Notes under the pieces: model-generated | What the model was told of the DNA's origin: nothing | Databases searched by the model: none | What the model saw: only the letters and a program-made list of their open reading frames with translations | Assembly (NCBI GenBank): GCA_963678675.1 | Contig: OY783199.1 | Span: 18,570,097 to 18,634,096 of the forward strand | Source of the DNA: Xiphydria camelus | Taxonomy: Eukaryota; Arthropoda; Insecta; Hymenoptera; Xiphydriidae | Length of the DNA stretch: 64,000 nt | Reading direction: 5' to 3' | Shown: positions 53,984 through 64,000 of the stretch, piece by piece | How the letters are laid out: each line of letters begins with the position of its first letter | Numbering within the stretch: the first letter of the stretch is position 1 | Program-made: the position numbers and the translations under genes

Positions 53984-54822
53984 TAATCATGTATATAGTA
54001 TATATATATTTTTTCTGCGGCTTATCGATTCTAGTATTTCTGATGCGTGAAGTGCATACCGGGTGTTTTCTCTCAAATAAAAAACAGATACCGCGTTAAA
54101 TACGCGAGAAACTAGCGTAGGATGCGTTATGAAGACGCGAGAATGCTGGACATTCTTCGAGTTCCCGTCGCACGAAACGAAGGGCGCATCGCAAGACAAC
54201 TTTCGCCGATCCGTGCAGAGCGAAGACCGCGGGAACACCATCCTTCCCTCGGATGGAATCTGCTCGGCGTATTCTACTGACGTGGAGGGCGATTAGGTTG
54301 CTCCTGGGATATACGTATATATAGGTGTTGATACGTACATATATATAGGGAAGGAGTGAGAAAAGCACCGGAGGATGGGAAGAGGAAGAGGTCTCCTCCC
54401 TATAATACGCGGAATGCCTTTAAATACGGAATGTCGACGTACCGATTATTCGAGATATGCCACTAATATGCGGGCCCGTTCGTTTGACGTCATCCGGCAA
54501 ATCAATTTTTCTTTATTTCCGTACGCGACTTCCGACTTCTTTCAATCGCGTAAAGAAGATGACCTGGAAAAAAATTTAGTTGTTCAAACCAAATTGTTTA
54601 TTTTGAAGGTTAAATTTCGTCAAACTAATCATTGTGTTTTCGGTTGGAGGGTATATAGTTGGAATAATTAAATTTTTGTTGTTTCATTCAATAAAATTCG
54701 TTTTGTCGGTAGATGGAAATCAATTGAACTTCACTGTGTTGTTAAATCAATCCGAGTTGATTTGTTTCAACAAAAATTTATATCAGACAAACGCTGGAAG
54801 TATTGTGTTAACTGTGTACTGA
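53984..54822. other. Intergenic, nothing recognised
   Basis: No protein similarity was recognised. TATATA-rich stretches at 53995-54008 and 54305-54350. Confidence 0.4.
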
Positions 54823-55345
54823 GAAAAAAAATCGTTTGATTCGACTAAATATTGAGGTTACGGGCGTCCAACTGAATATATAGTTACTTGAACAAATATT
54901 TAGTTGAAGAGGCTAAGTATGTAGTTACTTCAACTAAATTTGAGTTACTTTAATTACATATTTGGTGACCTAAGCGAAAAAGCTCTACGTGGGTTATATA
55001 TCATCGGCTTACTTGTAAAACCTTCTAAGTCCGATTTTCGGACATAGGACTTAGTAGGTTTTACAAGTAAGCCGACGATATATAATATTTTGTGTGTAGT
55101 CCATATGCAGACTTAGGCTTATTAAATTTATATATGATTTCAGTATAAACCATATATGTATTATGTATAGTTTGTAGAAAAGTTAAAATGATTAAAATAA
55201 TACAAGCTCGTTTTATTTGAATTTTAGTATAAGTAATTCATATATAGTCCGTATATGATTTATAATTATATAAATTACGTATATATAAATTAAATAAGCC
55301 CAAACTAATATACAAAATACATATAACCCATATAGATCTTTTCAA
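54823..55345. mobile_element. MITE region with GGTTACGGGCG motif
   Basis: Starts ACTGAGAAAAAAAATCGTTT and carries GGTTACGGGCGTCCAACTGA. An AT-rich inverted pair (GGCTTATTAAATTTATATAT) at 55110-55310 and a hairpin at 54994-55084 lie inside. Confidence 0.55.
54994..55084. repeat. Short hairpin, 39-bp stem
   Basis: CGGCTTACTTGTAAAACCTT and AAGGTTTTACAAGTAAGCCG-like arms pair with two or three mismatches around a loop of about 14 bases. Size and shape resemble a miRNA precursor, but a tiny MITE is as likely. Confidence 0.75.
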
Positions 55346-56529
55346 CCTGAGGAGATAACTGGTATATTTAGTTGGCCGTTCGAGAGGTTGTAGTTTGGAA
55401 ATTTTTGTTCTCCACTGTGACGTCGCGCACGCCCCATTGAAAGGCGAAAAAACGAACAGTTCGAGATAATATTTCAAGGAGCCCTTTCATTATTTCTTTT
55501 CGTAGCACTGGAATGAAAGGAAAAAGTAATTCCCGATCCGAATAAATGGCATCGTTTCGATCGAGAACGACTGCAAATCAGTATCGTCGTAACGCGTAGA
55601 GAGAGAGAGAGAGAGAGAGAGAGCGCGCAATTATTTAGCTGCCGGCGGGCGCTCGGAATTCGCATCTTCGGGGAATCCGGCTACGTAAACTCGAAAACGT
55701 CCCATAAAACGCCGCCTATTCACCGGTACGCGTATAGCTATACGCGCAAACACTTTCCTTGCCGAGCGCCCTTAACGCGGCGCGCCCCGTCGTAAAGGAA
55801 ATTCATTCGGTTACCTCCTTGAGCTCGACGCTCTAGCCAATCCTTTTTTATTACAATTTTTCAATTCCGCCGCGCAGCGCGGCTACCGCGATTTCACAAA
55901 GCCGAGAGAAAGGGAGAACCCCGCGCGCGCGGACGAGCAAAGATCTCCGGCGCGGAGACGTCGAAGGGGAGGCGATTTCATCCCCAGAAAAGCTTCGGGA
56001 AGCGACGGAACGAACGAGCGAGGAAGAGAGGGGGGAGGCTCTCGCGGGCCAACGCTACGTCTCGACTGCTTTTTGTCGGTTGCCCGTCTCGCTGCTGCTT
56101 TTGCGTGGAACAACTTCGATTGTACGCTTTTCGAAAACTGGACGCTAACGACACGCGGGCAACTTTCGGACGAACGTCGCGAAACCGCGTCGCTGCTCCT
56201 TCGTGGATCCGAATAATCTGGGAAGGGGTCGAGTTCTTGGAAGTTCTTCCGTTTAATCTCCGCTTTCTCCCCCTCCCCCTCTCTCTTTCTCACCCTCTGT
56301 CTTCCCCTTTTCTCTCATCTCCCTCCTCCTCCCCCTCCCGCTATCTCTCGATATCCCTCATTTCGATTGGAAAACGCGAAAGGGACAACTCGATTTACCC
56401 GGACGAAAATTTGACGACATTCTCAAATCCCGTCGCGAACTGCCAATTTTCAGGGGACCACGGTGCGATCCTGCGAATTAAAAAGCGTGCTAATTATAAT
56501 TTATACTCTCTCGTAACTAACGAGTTGTT
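55346..56529. other. Intergenic, with (GA)n
   Basis: GA run at 55597-55622. CpG-rich DNA at 55650-56330 with frames on both strands but no recognisable protein. Confidence 0.4.
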
Positions 56530-56984
56530 TTAACCCTCGTACGTCCCTCGGGTCTATAATGACCCACAGCGTTCAATATCGATAAGTTATTATTATGCCT
56601 TTAGAGATAATCTTCTGAAATTTTTAGACATTGTTTCTTTCTTATAACGATACTTTTTCATGATGGAAATAAGCATGTAATTATGTAATTTTGTCGACTA
56701 CAAAAAACTGCACGTACAAGGTCTTCGGGTCATATATGACCCATACTGTAGAATGTTTTGTTATTTGTATTCAGGTACTATTTGTAGTCAATGTACCATT
56801 TTTCTTATATTATGCAGTTTCCAATGATTTCATAATACTTCAGTCAAATTTTATAAAGTGTACGTAGTTTGTTTGCTGAATGACCATGCATGTAGAGACG
56901 GAGTACGGACGTGGTTATTCCTGCTCTGCTCGGTTCTCCTGTAGGTATCTCTCCAAGTAGTGCGAGGAGTGTCTGTCTGATGGA

Positions 56985-57312
56985 ATTAGCGTATATAATA
57001 CCACCCATTACAATCGAAAGATCGAGAAATTTTTCAAATTTATCTTGTGAGAGGACGCCATTTCTTCATATGAGAATTTTCAACCTGATGATTTTGAGTT
57101 TCATAACGATTCGTCTCCTCTATAATCCTTTCAAGCAGACGAGAATCAAAAAAATAATTGAAATAATCGATTGGACTATTTCCCGATATAAAGATTTTCG
57201 GATTTATTTCGGAGCTACCTTCGAAATCTTTGATTGATGGGTAAAAATACGGGTACATGTACTTTTGGTTCGGATTCGCCACTAGTCCAAGCTTCATTTT
57301 CAGCCATTGCAT
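56985..57312 (-). pseudogene. piggyBac transposase fragment (DDE_Tnp_1_7), frameshifted
   Basis: The minus strand reads FFDSRLLERIIEETNRYETQ and MKKWRPLTR, the start of the piggyBac transposase domain ('FF...LL..IVEETNRYA...WKPLT..E...FLGL'). After LTR the frame hits TAA. The next frame continues KFEKFLDLSIVMGGII. Less than a quarter of the usual roughly 550-600 residues remain, and the catalytic aspartates are absent, so it cannot be active. Confidence 0.75.
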
Positions 57313-57469
57313 TGTTGGATATACTACTGTATCAATACAGCCGTAAAGAAGAGGCGAGCGAGGCAGGCTTATAGATTGCGCGGAGCGTTGCGTTTGCGCG
57401 AACGAATTCGCAATACGCCACCTATAAGGCTTTTCGCGTATACCGTGTCATCATTCACCATATTGTATT

Positions 57470-57836
57470 CGCCATTTTGGATTTGAGACTAGACCGATTT
57501 GGACATCAGCATCGTAATGAGCGACCCCGAAAACCCCCCGAGTAACAAGTTTCGGGCCATAATCTTCAAATTTTTAAAATGTCTGGAATTCATCATCCGC
57601 CATCTTGGATTTGAGAAAATAGACCAATTTGGATATCAGCATCGTAATGAGCGATCCAAAAAACCCCTGAGCAACAAGTTTCGGGCCATAATCTTCAAAT
57701 TCTAAATATTTCTGGAATTCATCATCCGCCATATTGCATTCGCCATCTTGAATTTGAGAATAGAGCGATTTTGATATCAGCATCGTAATGAGCGACCCAA
57801 AAAAACCCCGAGTAACAAGTTTTGAGCGATAATCTT
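57470..57836. repeat. Tandem repeat, three units of 129-142 bp
   Basis: CGCCATYTTGRATTTGAGA starts units at 57470, 57599 and 57741. Each holds CAGCATCGTAATGAGCGA and AACAAGTTTCGGGCCATAAT (last unit changed and shorter). Confidence 0.9.
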
Positions 57837-58102
57837 TCCTGCCACATTTTTTCCACTGGATCCAAAGTCGATTTTGCCCTTCGTCCGGGGTGGTCGATAT
57901 ATCGACCAGCAGTTAGCTCGGGGCCTCCAAATAGGAAATTATTGACTTTATTTATAAATTTTACGTTTAAAAAGTCGATTTTAACTGAAATTTCCCCGGG
58001 CTCTAAAGGTTAATATATACGAGTACATACATCCTACCCTTGGGTCATATATGACCCGAAGGACTTAAGTGTAAGTATAAATGAGGGCCGTACGAGGGTT
58101 AA

Positions 58103-58814
58103 CGAAGCGAGGGGAGATTGCACTTTGATGTCGCGCTGTACTCGTATATGTTCCATCGCGGAGCTCCGCCTACGTACGCTCGCGTTGCTCGGGATCGACC
58201 CCGCTGCACTTAGGGCTCCGGCCCGCAGTACTCCGCACCCTCCTCGCGTCTGCACTTACGGTAGATACACTCCCGTGTATATTCGGCTTTAAGGCTTCCG
58301 TCGACTCGAAGACCGTGTGGCTTATATAATGCATAGCTCTCTGTCGATAAACGTAGGCGGCAGTGTCGACACGGCGGCTTTCCCAGAGAAGCCAAATAAT
58401 CGCACGCGCGCGCGGGACTCGCTCGTTCAGCGGAACGTATAGCGATAGAACGCGGCACCATTTGTTCGAATTTCTCTCTGTGGCATTGCGGGGCGGACTT
58501 TCCAATGAACATTGATGATTCGTACCGCACGTGGTCGCGTAAATTCCAGCATAGGTTTAGAATTGGGTGGCCGACGGTGCAGCGTGGCCTACCGGACGTG
58601 CGGTCCGCGCGCGGCCCATCCGGCATCGACCCGTTCTGCCTACTCGGCTCGATGGAGCGTATAAATGAACGAAGCCGACGTGAATATATGAGAATTTAAC
58701 GCATTCGTTCTCCTCTTCGATTGATGGTCCTCGTGAAAACTGACGGGTATTGAGTTTCCCTATTTTGTTGCGATTTTTCTCAAATCAGGGACTACTTATG
58801 ATTTATGAAATATA
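58103..58814. other. Intergenic, nothing recognised
   Basis: CpG-rich to 58690. The 138-codon minus frame at 58210-58626 has no recognisable similarity. Confidence 0.4.
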
Positions 58815-59372
58815 CTACGTAGAGAAAAGAATTGGTTAGATCTAGCAAAAATGACTCGCAGAGCTGCAAATAATTATTTATTTACGTAGATTCAATGTAT
58901 TTTTATATTAATTAAATGTTTCTTCCTTGCAATCACATGCTTTTTCACATGATTGTACACTGAGAGAAATAATTGCTAACGTCAAAAAAATGTTTCTTCA
59001 GTCAAGAACATATTATGATCGTACAAATGTTGAGGAATACAGATTGTTGATCGAAAAATATATGTATGTATATTCTTGATTCAAGAACATCTTTGTTGAG
59101 ACAAGAAATTCTTCCTGCGCAAGAAAAGCAATTACTCCAGCCTATCAAGTATTTTCTTCCACGAAGAAAAGCATGGCTTGATCCTGCAATTATTTTATAT
59201 GATGTTTTCGACTGAAGAAAACCTTCTTCTTGATAATAGCAATTATTCCTTTCAGTGTAAGAAAGAGATTTTTAATTGATATATCAAAAAAATTGAATTG
59301 ATATAAATGAATAATCACTTGCGTCCCCGCAAGTAATTTTTAGTAGATCCGACTCATTCTTTTCCCTGTGTG
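58815..59372. mobile_element. MITE, GCAAGTAATTATTTATTTACAT family, interrupted
   Basis: ACGTAGAGAAAAGAATTGGT at the left and ATTCTTTTCCCTGTGT at the right. Split by the element at 58958-59257. Confidence 0.75.
58958..59257. mobile_element. Nested MITE, CACTGAGAGAAATAATTGCT family, TA duplication
   Basis: CACTGAGAGAAATAATTGCT and AGCAATTATTCCTTTCAGTG are near-perfect mirrored ends. TA lies outside each. The host reads TGATTGTAAGAAAGAG when the element and one TA are removed, which fits the intact copy near 49650. Confidence 0.9.
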
Positions 59373-59585
59373 TCCATTTTTGATTCCTCCACACAGTTGT
59401 AAGATTGATAACCGATGAAGTAACGCGGTATTTTTTAATCGGAAATATATTTACCCAGAAATCTACATAGATATACAAATTGGAACGCATAGCAGCAGTG
59501 TCACGGATTCATAATTCCACCGATGAACTTGAAACCCTCGCAGCTTGGCGGAACTCGAACGATTTGCGAAAGGGGTGAAACGATT
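59258..59585. repeat. Segmental duplication, copy 1
   Basis: MITE right end plus about 210 bp of flank, including AAATCTACATAGATATACAA, ATTCCACCGA and AGCTTGGCGGAACTCGAACG, are repeated in the same order at 63130-63465. Confidence 0.8.
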
Positions 59586-60670
59586 CGAAACGAGTCGAAA
59601 GGCATCTTTCTGGTTACCGAATACCGAATGCGGGAGAGACGGCTCCCGGGGATTAATTGAAGGGGTCGTAAGCCCCCGCGGAGGGGTGAAGGAGCCGCGC
59701 GGCGATCATACTATCATAGTGGTAACGATGTCCCGCATACTAAACGGGCGGTATTCCCGTTCCACGCATATTAATTGCGTTCCGCCCCCCTTCTCCCCCT
59801 ATAGTTCCAAACCAAATCGACTTTACGGAACACTTTGCAATAACGAGTCAAAGGGGTCGGGATATACGCTTGCGAAATAATTAATCATCGACCGTGCACG
59901 GTTACGTCGCGCTTTCGCACCCCGATTGGTACTCGGCCGCGGCGCAATGAGTCGACCCGTTAAATCACATTCGCGCTTACGGGACGGCGCGAGATCGGCG
60001 TAAATCAAGTTTTATAAATCACGGACACTGAATTCGGACGTGCCGGAACACACGGAATGTCGCGACGACGTTAATTGAAATCGACGACGAGCCCGCGAGT
60101 TCTCCGGAAGATCGAGGCGCCTGTATGTAGGTACAGGGCGTTCCACTCGGGACAGTAATCACATTTATTTCCGTTATTTATCATTTCGCGAACAGATGTT
60201 TCGAAAAAAAAGTTGTTTAGTGTCGAGGGGGGCATGTAACACATGTAACAAATTCTTCCTAACGTGTATTATTTGAGAAATATTATAATTACCTTCACTT
60301 TTTTCTATGGAACTTAATATTTTCATTCTTGCAAAAATTGTAGAGCTTATAGAAGCTAATAGAAAACATGTAAGACGAAATACGCAAAGTTCGAGAGTAA
60401 ATTTTGCTGAACGCTAAAAGTTCAGTCGCGCGCTGCGTAATTTACTGTTATATATTGAACGGAAATGGTACAGACTTCGTAAACCGTTCAACGGATGGCT
60501 ACTTCATCGTACACATTTCTTATTAGTCTCGATAGACTATAAATTTTATGAGAATAAAAGTATTAAATTGTACATGAAAAAATGGTGGTTACTTTCATGC
60601 TTCGTAAACAACACGTGTCAACCCGTACTAAAAAAAAAAGGACATATCTTTTCATTATCATTATAGAATA
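59586..60670. other. Intergenic, nothing recognised
   Basis: CpG-rich to about 60120 and AT-rich after. No recognisable protein or clear repeat. Confidence 0.4.
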
Positions 60671-60757
60671 TCTTAACTCGTTGCTATATGCAAGGAAAAG
60701 TCGTAAGTCACTTCGATGACAACAAGGACTTACGATGTTGTCTTGCATAACAACGAG
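60671..60757. repeat. Imperfect hairpin
   Basis: AACTCGTTGCTATATGCAAG and GACTTACGA...CTTGCATAACAACGAGTT form arms of about 35 bp with several mismatches. Confidence 0.6.
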
Positions 60758-61067
60758 TTTCTCAATGACAGTGCAAAAATATGTGCTTTTCTCTGGTACT
60801 GGTCGATTTGCATATTACCAAAAATGTGTCGCACTTGTTATATTATGTCTTCCTTGACACGAAATAACTTTCCTTTGAAAGGCTTGTTCGTAAAATGAAA
60901 AATAACAGATTTACTATCATGAGGAACACCCAGTATAGCGTGAAAGTCAGATGAAATATTCGATCCTTACTCTCTCTCCTCGCTCTATTCCTCCTCCGAT
61001 ATTGCATTACTCGCGGGAAGATAATCATTCCTATCAACTGATTCGCGATTATAAATCGCGCGCCGCA

Positions 61068-61327
61068 CACCGAGAAAAATAACTCGGTTAATGTAACCAA
61101 AATTCTGGAGACGATGACCAAACCGTGTCGTGAAATGTGAATCCTAAATCTGTTTGGTTCAACTGACCACTTTTTGGTTAGAATAACTAAACGTTTGGTA
61201 GAAGCAACTAAACATTTAGTTATAATAATTTGATATTCAGTTCAACTGACCAGTATTTTGATTAAAATAACTAAACGCGTGTAACCAGATGCGTTTTGTC
61301 ATTTTAACCTAATTATTTTTATCAGTG
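61068..61327. mobile_element. MITE, ATGACAAAACGCRT family
   Basis: CACCGAGAAAAATAACTCGG at the left and CCTAATTATTTTTATCAGTG at the right, with TCTGGAGACGATGACCAAA inside. Confidence 0.85.
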
Positions 61328-62009
61328 CAGATTTCGATGCGCCGGACGTGGCTACCGAAAATCATCCCCGCTGACGTGTCCTTCCTTCCCTCCCTCTTCC
61401 GCCTTTATGAAGCGCGCAGTCAAATTCCGATCGTCCGGCCGGATAACCCAATTCGACCGCTCTATCCGGCGCGATAGTTAAACGCTCTCCGCGCGAATCG
61501 CGCCTGAGACCGGAGTAAATCAATTTGAGACAAAGGTGCGCGCGTAGCGGAACTTCGGAGCTCCGTAAAGGGAATATCATAACCTCGAGGGATGCTGGAA
61601 GGCGCTCGAAAGCAGAGGGCGGGGCGACTAAGATCGCGAGGGTGCGACGGGGCCATCCGGCGTTTCGCGACAGACGCACGGGGCACCGAGACGAGGAGAC
61701 CTCGCCGGATCTCCGACGCGACCCTTTTATCCTTAAATCCTCCGCCTCCTTCCTCTCGCAAACGTCTCCTTGATTTACGGCGACACTCTGAATGGTCTTA
61801 TCCATCAGCCTTTCACCGACACGAAGAACCTTGTTTCAACGAAAGCTAGTTCGACGACGACCTTATCAGCGTTGCTCCCTACTCTCGCTTTCTCTCTTTC
61901 GACGAGGTCCAAAGACGTTTGAGGTCGTCGCTCGGGGTGCGTAAAAATTATATCGCGAATATACGCAGTCGTCGCAGACTTTTGATAGCGTCTCGTTCAC
62001 ACGAGGTTC

Positions 62010-62043
<34 letters not shown>

Positions 62044-62485
62044 TTCTCGATCTAGAACAAAATTTCGCGTCCCTCGCTCGTCGTACGAATTATTTAGGAA
62101 TCCGACCCACGTCGGTACGCGTGCGCGTCGAGTGAAGCTGTCCGCCGTAGCGCGACTTCGAATTGGCGTTGATAAAGGTCTCAGGTTGCGCGCCCGATTC
62201 GCTGTGCCATTCGCGCCGAGTTTCTCGACGTCGGGGCTTAACTTTCTCGCGAGTGGATTCGCGCTACGACCAGGTTAATTAGAAGCGTCGATAAGTAGGG
62301 AGGATCTCGCAAAGGGCTCACGACTCCGCGGTACCGAGTCGTCGACGACGTTGGAGAATCGACATTCGGTCCGCGGAGTTCTCCGTCGTCTTTCAGACCC
62401 GGTAGGATGATATTTATGGTTCGGGGCGGGGTGGGGTGGGGGTGAATATCGATTTTGTCGGGTGACTATCGCGGATCGCTCGTTA
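61328..62485. other. Intergenic, with (TC)n
   Basis: A TC run at 62008-62047. CpG-rich DNA with shadow frames on both strands. No recognisable protein. Confidence 0.4.
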
Positions 62486-62917
62486 CACTGAGAAAAATAA
62501 CTTGGTCAGTTTAATGAAAATCCTGAAGACGATGACCAAAAATGAAGGGTTTCTTTCAAAAACAACATTTGTCAAAAACGCCAATCCCGGTAGTATTGGT
62601 TATATTATAATGAAAGAGTAGGCACCATTACACACAGCTAGATACAACGAAAGAGTAGGCATTATTACCAATACTACCGGGATTGGCGTTTTTGACAAAT
62701 GTTGTTTTTGAAAGAAATCCTTCAAATCGTTTGGTGAAATATGGATCCTCTCTCTCCATCTATTTGGTTAGATTAACTAAGCCTTTGGTTGGAGTAACTA
62801 AATATTTGGTTAGAATAAGTAAATATTTGGTTCAACTGACAGGTATTTTGACTCGAATAACTAAACGCATTTAACTAGATGTGTTTTGTCATTTTAACAT
62901 AATTATTTTCCTCAGTG
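62486..62917. mobile_element. MITE, ATGACAAAACGCRT family, interrupted, TA duplication
   Basis: CACTGAGAAAAATAACTTGG at the left and ATTATTTTCCTCAGTG at the right, with TA immediately outside both (62484-62485 and 62918-62919). Split by 62544-62723. Confidence 0.9.
62544..62723. mobile_element. Nested fold-back MITE, AAAT duplication
   Basis: 180 bp. The left arm starts GAAGGGTTTCTTTCAAAAAC and includes CGCCAATCCCGGTAGTATTG. The right arm is its near-perfect mirror. AAAT lies outside both ends (62540-62543 and 62724-62727). The loop has two copies of GAAAGAGTAGGCA. Confidence 0.9.
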
Positions 62918-63129
62918 TAGTAAGACGCGTTGACGATGTCCAAAGTTTCTTGTTCGAATGCGCGAAAGTTCATTCTCACCGTGGCATATGCACAAAAAAA
63001 ATAAATCGTAGCATTTAAAAAGATTGTGATAAATGTCAGGATAAAGACAATTTATTGTTACGATATCTTTAATTTTAGTAAAAATTATAGTAAAACTTGT
63101 AGAAGTTGCAAGCGTTTGCTGTAATTTTT

Positions 63130-63465
63130 CACTGAAATTGTAGTTATCGTAACAATAAATTGGCCAAATTGATGTAAATAAATAATTACTTGCGACTCTG
63201 CAAGTAATATTTAGTAGATTTTTGATTAATTATTTTTCCCTGTGTATATTTTTGATTCCTTTACATAGTTTTAAGATTGATAATTGATGGAGCCACACAG
63301 TATTTTTTAATCGGAAGTATATTCATCTGTAAATCTACATAGATATACAAATTGGAACGCATAACAGCAGGGCCACGGGTTCGTAATTCCACCGACGAAT
63401 TTAAAACCCTTAGAGAACAGCTTGGCGGAACTCGAACGTTTTGCAAAGGGGGTGAAACTGTGTAC
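63130..63465. repeat. Segmental duplication, copy 2
   Basis: Direct copy of 59258-59585, 3.87 kb away, diverged by point changes and a small insertion (TTAGAGAAC) before AGCTTGGCGGAACTCGAACG. Confidence 0.8.
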
Positions 63466-63700
63466 TGAATATTACTTACAGGGTCGCAAGTAATGATTTA
63501 TTTATACCAATGAAATTTTTTATTATATTACATCAATTTGATATCTCTTCGTTACGATCATATGGAATTTTATATAATCGCAAGAGAGAAGTATTTAATT
63601 AATATGAAAAAAAAAAAATTTAATTTATGTAAACAAAAAATATTTGCGACCTCGCGAGTAATTTTTAGTAGATCCAATTCATTCTTTTTCTCCGTGTACG
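63455..63700. mobile_element. MITE, GCAAGTAATTATTTATTTACAT family
   Basis: GGGTCGCAAGTAATGATTTA at the left and TTTTTAGTAGATCCAATTCA then TTCTTTTTCTCCGTGT at the right. Confidence 0.65.
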
Positions 63701-63726
63701 AAAGATATTTTTTCCGGTGGAACGTG

Positions 63727-63943
63727 CACCGAGAAAAATAATTTACCGATCCAAGTAACTGTCGATAAGAATAGTGCCAAGAATATATTTATTTAAGACA
63801 AGTGTATGTTTATTGAATTGAACGAATCACTTGATTTGCACTCAATTCGAATAACATATACTTGATTTAATGGTAATATATTTGATTTAATGGTACTATT
63901 CATGTTGACGGTTACTTGGATCGACAAATTATTTTACTCAGTG
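63727..63943. mobile_element. MITE with GAATAGTGCCAAGAA arms, TA at right
   Basis: CACCGAGAAAAATAATTTAC at the left and AATTATTTTACTCAGTG at the right. Same family as 51604-51822. Confidence 0.85.
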
Positions 63944-64000
63944 TATCGCTTATCGAATTGCATTCGCACGGCACTGCGGTAACGCGTCTACGCGCATCCC

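Larger units (their letters stand above)
56530..58102. mobile_element. piggyBac-family element, 1,573 bp, defective
   Basis: TTAACCCTCGTACG at the left is mirrored by CGTACGAGGGTTAA at the right, each with the TTAA target. A second mirrored block with GGGTCATATATGACCC lies further in on both sides. Contains a broken transposase piece (56985-57312) and a tandem repeat (57470-57836). A full piggyBac element is about 2.5 kb, so this one is internally deleted. Confidence 0.85.

Noticed and set aside
1..64000. tRNA and rRNA genes
   Set aside because: I looked for T-arm GGTTCGA-type motifs and conserved rRNA segments and saw no supported candidate; a tRNAscan-SE run would settle it.

Overview
This is eukaryotic nuclear DNA, most likely from an insect and probably a hymenopteran such as an ant. 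That assignment is inference. It rests on short GT-AG introns in an animal gene, patches of CpG-rich single-copy DNA alternating with AT-rich repeats, a fragment of mitochondrial nad4 that reads only in the invertebrate mitochondrial code, Jockey-type LINE pieces, and very many small inverted-repeat elements with TA or TTAA target sites.

Only two cellular protein genes can be supported. On the minus strand between about 3.2 and 6.8 kb lie nine exons of a cytosolic carboxypeptidase of the AGBL2/AGBL3 (CCP2/3) type, an M14 enzyme that removes glutamates from tubulin tails. Its zinc ligands and catalytic glutamate are present, but one exon carries a frameshift and another reads through an in-frame TGA. 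The 5' and 3' ends were not found. On the minus strand at 18.0-20.4 kb is an intronless gene for a 787-residue single-pass membrane protein with a leucine-rich-repeat ectodomain. Nothing suggests that the two genes work together.

The rest is repeat-dominated. Region 7.8-11.9 kb holds fold-back elements, a decayed THAP-like start, a 923-bp element with arms of about 340 bp, and a 150-160 bp tandem repeat. A nad4 NUMT lies at 12.6 kb. From 13 to 64 kb there are about ten recurring MITE families. Most begin CACTG and end CAGTG, and several have a visible TA duplication. There are also three piggyBac-like elements bounded by TTAA, one with a broken transposase, long fold-back repeats at 21.6, 25.7 and 32.6 kb, and short local segmental duplications. 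Several elements are nested with readable target-site duplications, so relative insertion order can be worked out. No tRNA, rRNA, CRISPR array or operon structure was seen.
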